Origin: ZC4RG30 sp039932715
Lineage (GTDB): Bacteria > Pseudomonadota > Gammaproteobacteria > Steroidobacterales > Steroidobacteraceae
Length of the DNA stretch: 64,000 bases
Reading direction: 5' to 3'
Assembly: GCA_039932715.1 (NCBI GenBank)
Contig: JBDTPN010000001.1
Location: 124,001 to 188,000 of the forward strand
Shown piece by piece: positions 62,476 to 64,000 of the stretch (within the stretch, counting starts at the first letter, position 1; the number at the start of each line of letters is the position of its first letter). Below the pieces are notes generated by a model. It had not been told where the DNA came from, did not search any database, and saw only the letters and a list, made by a program, of their open reading frames with translations. A program made the translations under genes and the position numbers.

Positions 62476-62635
62476 GCCGCACCTCTGTTGGGACGAAGCA
62501 TGCTTAATAAAGGCCAGTTAGGTAAGTCAGCGATACTTCCCAGCCGGCGTCAGGCGACTCTTACGCGTGTATGCGCAATGAGCACGCTGCATCAGGGATA
62601 TCGTCACGCGAACATCTTTACAAGGAATATCAATC

Positions 62636-63067
62636 ATGAAAATTACTCGCAAGGCCGACGTCCTGTGGAGCGGCGGCATCAAGGAAGGCAAGGGCGAAAT
62701 CACCACCGGTTCAGGTGCGCTCAAAGCCTATCCCTACGGGTTCAGCAGCCGATTTGAAGGGAAGCCAGGCACCAATCCCGAAGAACTGCTGGCGGCCGCA
62801 CACGCAGGTTGTTTCACCATGGCGCTGTCGCTGATGCTCACCGAGGCGCAGTTGCCTCCGGATGAATTGGCAACCAGTGCGGAAGTGACGCTTGAAAAGG
62901 TGGTGTCGGGCTTTGAAATCACGGCCGTAAGTTTGACGCTGCGCGGGCGCGTGCCGGGCGCCACGGCGGAACGTTTTCTGGAGTTGGCCGAAACTGCGAA
63001 GGCCAATTGTCCGCTGTCAAAAGTCATACGTGCGCCCATCACGCTGAACGCGAGCTTAATGTCCTGA
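62636..63067 (+). CDS. osmC: OsmC-family peroxidase
   Basis: 143 residues: KADVLWSGGIKEGKGEI, NPEELLAAAHAGCFTMALSLML with the peroxidatic Cys59, and ETAKANCPLSKVI with the second Cys (~124). This is the OsmC type of organic hydroperoxide reductase, cytoplasmic, using lipoyl or thiol donors. The ATG follows AAGGAATATC. Stress-linked neighbour of the DUF1328 peptide. Confidence 0.93.
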   Translation: MKITRKADVLWSGGIKEGKGEITTGSGALKAYPYGFSSRFEGKPGTNPEELLAAAHAGCFTMALSLMLTEAQLPPDELATSAEVTLEKVVSGFEITAVSLTLRGRVPGATAERFLELAETAKANCPLSKVIRAPITLNASLMS

Positions 63068-63125
63068 TTGGGCTGCCGTTCAGCTGCCGCGTGCCAATCT
63101 TCTCCCCAGGCAAGAGGAAAAGATC

Positions 63126-63563
63126 ATGAAAAAGTTGTTTGCTGCATTGGCACTTGTTTCCGCCGCATACGTCGCATCAGTACAGGCCGCGGACGTGGGA
63201 GTCTCGATCTCGATTGGTCAGCCGGGCTTTTACGGCCAGCTGGATCTGGGCAACGTCGGCAGACCGCAGGTGGTCTATCGACAGCCTGTGCTTGTCCAGC
63301 GGCGCAACTTTTATCCGGCGCCTGTTTACGTGCGGGTTCCCCCGTATCAGTACAGTAACTGGCGTCGGTATTGCGGGCTATACAACGCCTGCGCCCGGCC
63401 GGTGTATTTCGTGCGCGATGACTGGTATCGCAATGTTTACGCGCCGCGCTATTACCGGGCGCCTGCGCATGGTCCGGCCCAGCCTCATGGCCAACCGTAC
63501 GCCTATCGACGCTACGGGCATGACGATCATGGGCACGATGATCGAGGCCGAGCCCACAACTGA
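63126..63563 (+). CDS. Secreted Tyr/Pro-rich conserved protein
   Basis: 145 residues. Signal peptide (LFAALALVSAAYVASVQA) then ADVGVSISIGQPGFYGQLDLG, a PVLVQRRNFYPAPVYVRVPP strand region and WRRYCGLYNACARPVYFVRDDWYRNVYAPRY with two Cys. The His/Asp-rich tail (RYGHDDHGHDDRGRAHN) may bind metal. The block ADVGVSISIGQPGFYG recurs in proteobacterial hypotheticals; function unknown. AGAGGAAAAGATC is before the ATG. Confidence 0.72.
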   Translation: MKKLFAALALVSAAYVASVQAADVGVSISIGQPGFYGQLDLGNVGRPQVVYRQPVLVQRRNFYPAPVYVRVPPYQYSNWRRYCGLYNACARPVYFVRDDWYRNVYAPRYYRAPAHGPAQPHGQPYAYRRYGHDDHGHDDRGRAHN

Positions 63564-63572
63564 GGTACGCTC

Positions 63573-63603
63573 GCCCCCTTAGGAAACCTAAGGGGGCATT
63601 TTC
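63573..63603 (+). terminator. Hairpin terminator after the Tyr/Pro-rich gene
   Basis: GCCCCCTTAGG-AAA-CCTAAGGGGGC (63573-63597) is a perfect 11-base stem with a 3-base loop, followed by ATTTTC. The T run is short, but the stem is very strong and lies 10 bases after the stop of the upstream gene. Confidence 0.75.
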
Positions 63604-63956
63604 ATGCGAGCATTTGCTGCGCCCGTTTCGTTACTCCTTATCGCGATGTCAGCAACAGCAGCAGAGCAGACCTGTGACCGGACGTGCCTGGCCAGCCTGA
63701 TCACCCAATACGTCGACTGCTGCTGCACCCGAGCATCATTGGCAACGTCGCCGCTGTCGATGAGGACAACGGCATCGTTCTGCTGTGAATGAATTTCGGG
63801 CACACCGGTTCGTCGTATGGCGAAGGCAACTCGCTGGTGACCTTCGAGGCATTCAAGGTGTGGGGTGGGGAAATTCACGCCATCAATGCCTTTTTCAAAG
63901 GCATGCCAATTGCCACCTCGCGGTTCTGGCCATCTTCGGATCCGCTACCCAGGTAG
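63604..63956 (+). pseudogene. Decayed secreted SnoaL-like hypothetical gene
   Basis: An ATG at 63604 opens a signal peptide (LLLIAMSATAAEQ) and CDRTCLASLITQYVD, the usual N-terminus of a secreted SnoaL/NTF2-like family. The frame then derails at ~63715 and ends at 63789. The family's C-terminal part continues in another frame: LLLHPSIIGNVAAVDEDNGIVLL, an in-frame TGA (63787-63789) where Trp or similar is expected, then MNFGHTGSSYGEGNSLVTF and on to TAG 63954-63956. About 100 central residues are missing. Deletion, frameshift and nonsense together mark a pseudogene. Confidence 0.65.
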
Positions 63957-64000
63957 GTTCATGCGGTTATCGCCTGATCGACTACTGCCTGATCTATGAG

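Noticed and set aside
1..64000. CRISPR arrays, toxin-antitoxin pairs, phage-defence or secretion clusters.
   Set aside because: No regularly spaced repeats, no cas, integrase or transposase genes, and no recognisable defence domains seen on either strand.

Overview
The window reads as one GC-rich chromosome segment from a gammaproteobacterium. Housekeeping genes support this (pyrE, trmB, uup, asmA-mutY-yggX, the pnt transhydrogenase, hslR), as does a copL-copA-copB-copC-copD copper block of the Xanthomonas kind. A Xanthomonadales/Nevskiales/Steroidobacteraceae-like host is my inference; no rRNA or other taxonomic marker is present. Genes are dense on both strands. Many neighbours are translationally coupled by ATGA, GTGA or TGATG overlaps. 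I saw no phage, IS element, integrase, CRISPR array or replication origin.

Layout. 0-7.8 kb: pyrE (cut by the window edge), an AmpG-like permease coupled to a Rieske protein, a small DUF6763-like protein, a MarC protein, an unknown membrane protein, trmB-uup and a rhomboid protease. 7.8-13.9 kb: three-gene transhydrogenase, lipoprotein sulfatase, second MarC-like protein and PPK2. 13.9-15.7 kb: a rearranged region where a membrane-bound lytic transglycosylase gene is split into three pieces with its middle part inverted, next to a DUF1294 remnant and tRNA-Gly(CCC). 15.8-24.8 kb: TPR protein, ArsR/AHSA1/GyrI-like operon, M15 peptidase, SDR, Yip1 protein and a MacAB-type exporter behind two palindromes. 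24.8-33.9 kb: a GlyGly-CTERM repeat protein coupled to a MetF-like enzyme, a serine hydrolase, a PAS kinase/NarL regulator pair, a shortened AsmA, mutY, yggX and tRNA-Phe.

33.9-46 kb: two conserved hypotheticals, TauE/SafE plus DUF302, a secreted protein with three SnoaL-like domains, and a probable small-acid uptake and catabolism module (SDR, amidohydrolase, AAHS-type MFS, FCD-type GntR). An AraC regulator, glutathione peroxidase, a GFA protein and a quinone-oxidoreductase-like enzyme follow. 46-50.2 kb: the copper operon. 50-55 kb: metallophosphatase, YbhB-like protein, Hsp15, DUF4159 protein, DksA-like zinc finger and a peroxiredoxin/DsbA-like pair. 55-64 kb: a coupled secreted hydrolase trio (esterase, HEMCH peptidase, metallo-beta-lactamase fold), SodC lipoprotein, 14-TM MFS exporter, an RRM protein with two companion small genes, a DUF1328 membrane peptide, OsmC, a secreted aromatic-rich protein, a strong hairpin and a decayed gene.

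No single locus is convincingly a new multi-gene system. The most unusual signals are the internal inversion of the transglycosylase gene, the tandem palindromes before the MacAB genes, the three-domain SnoaL protein, and the RRM/small-basic/CxCxxC cluster.
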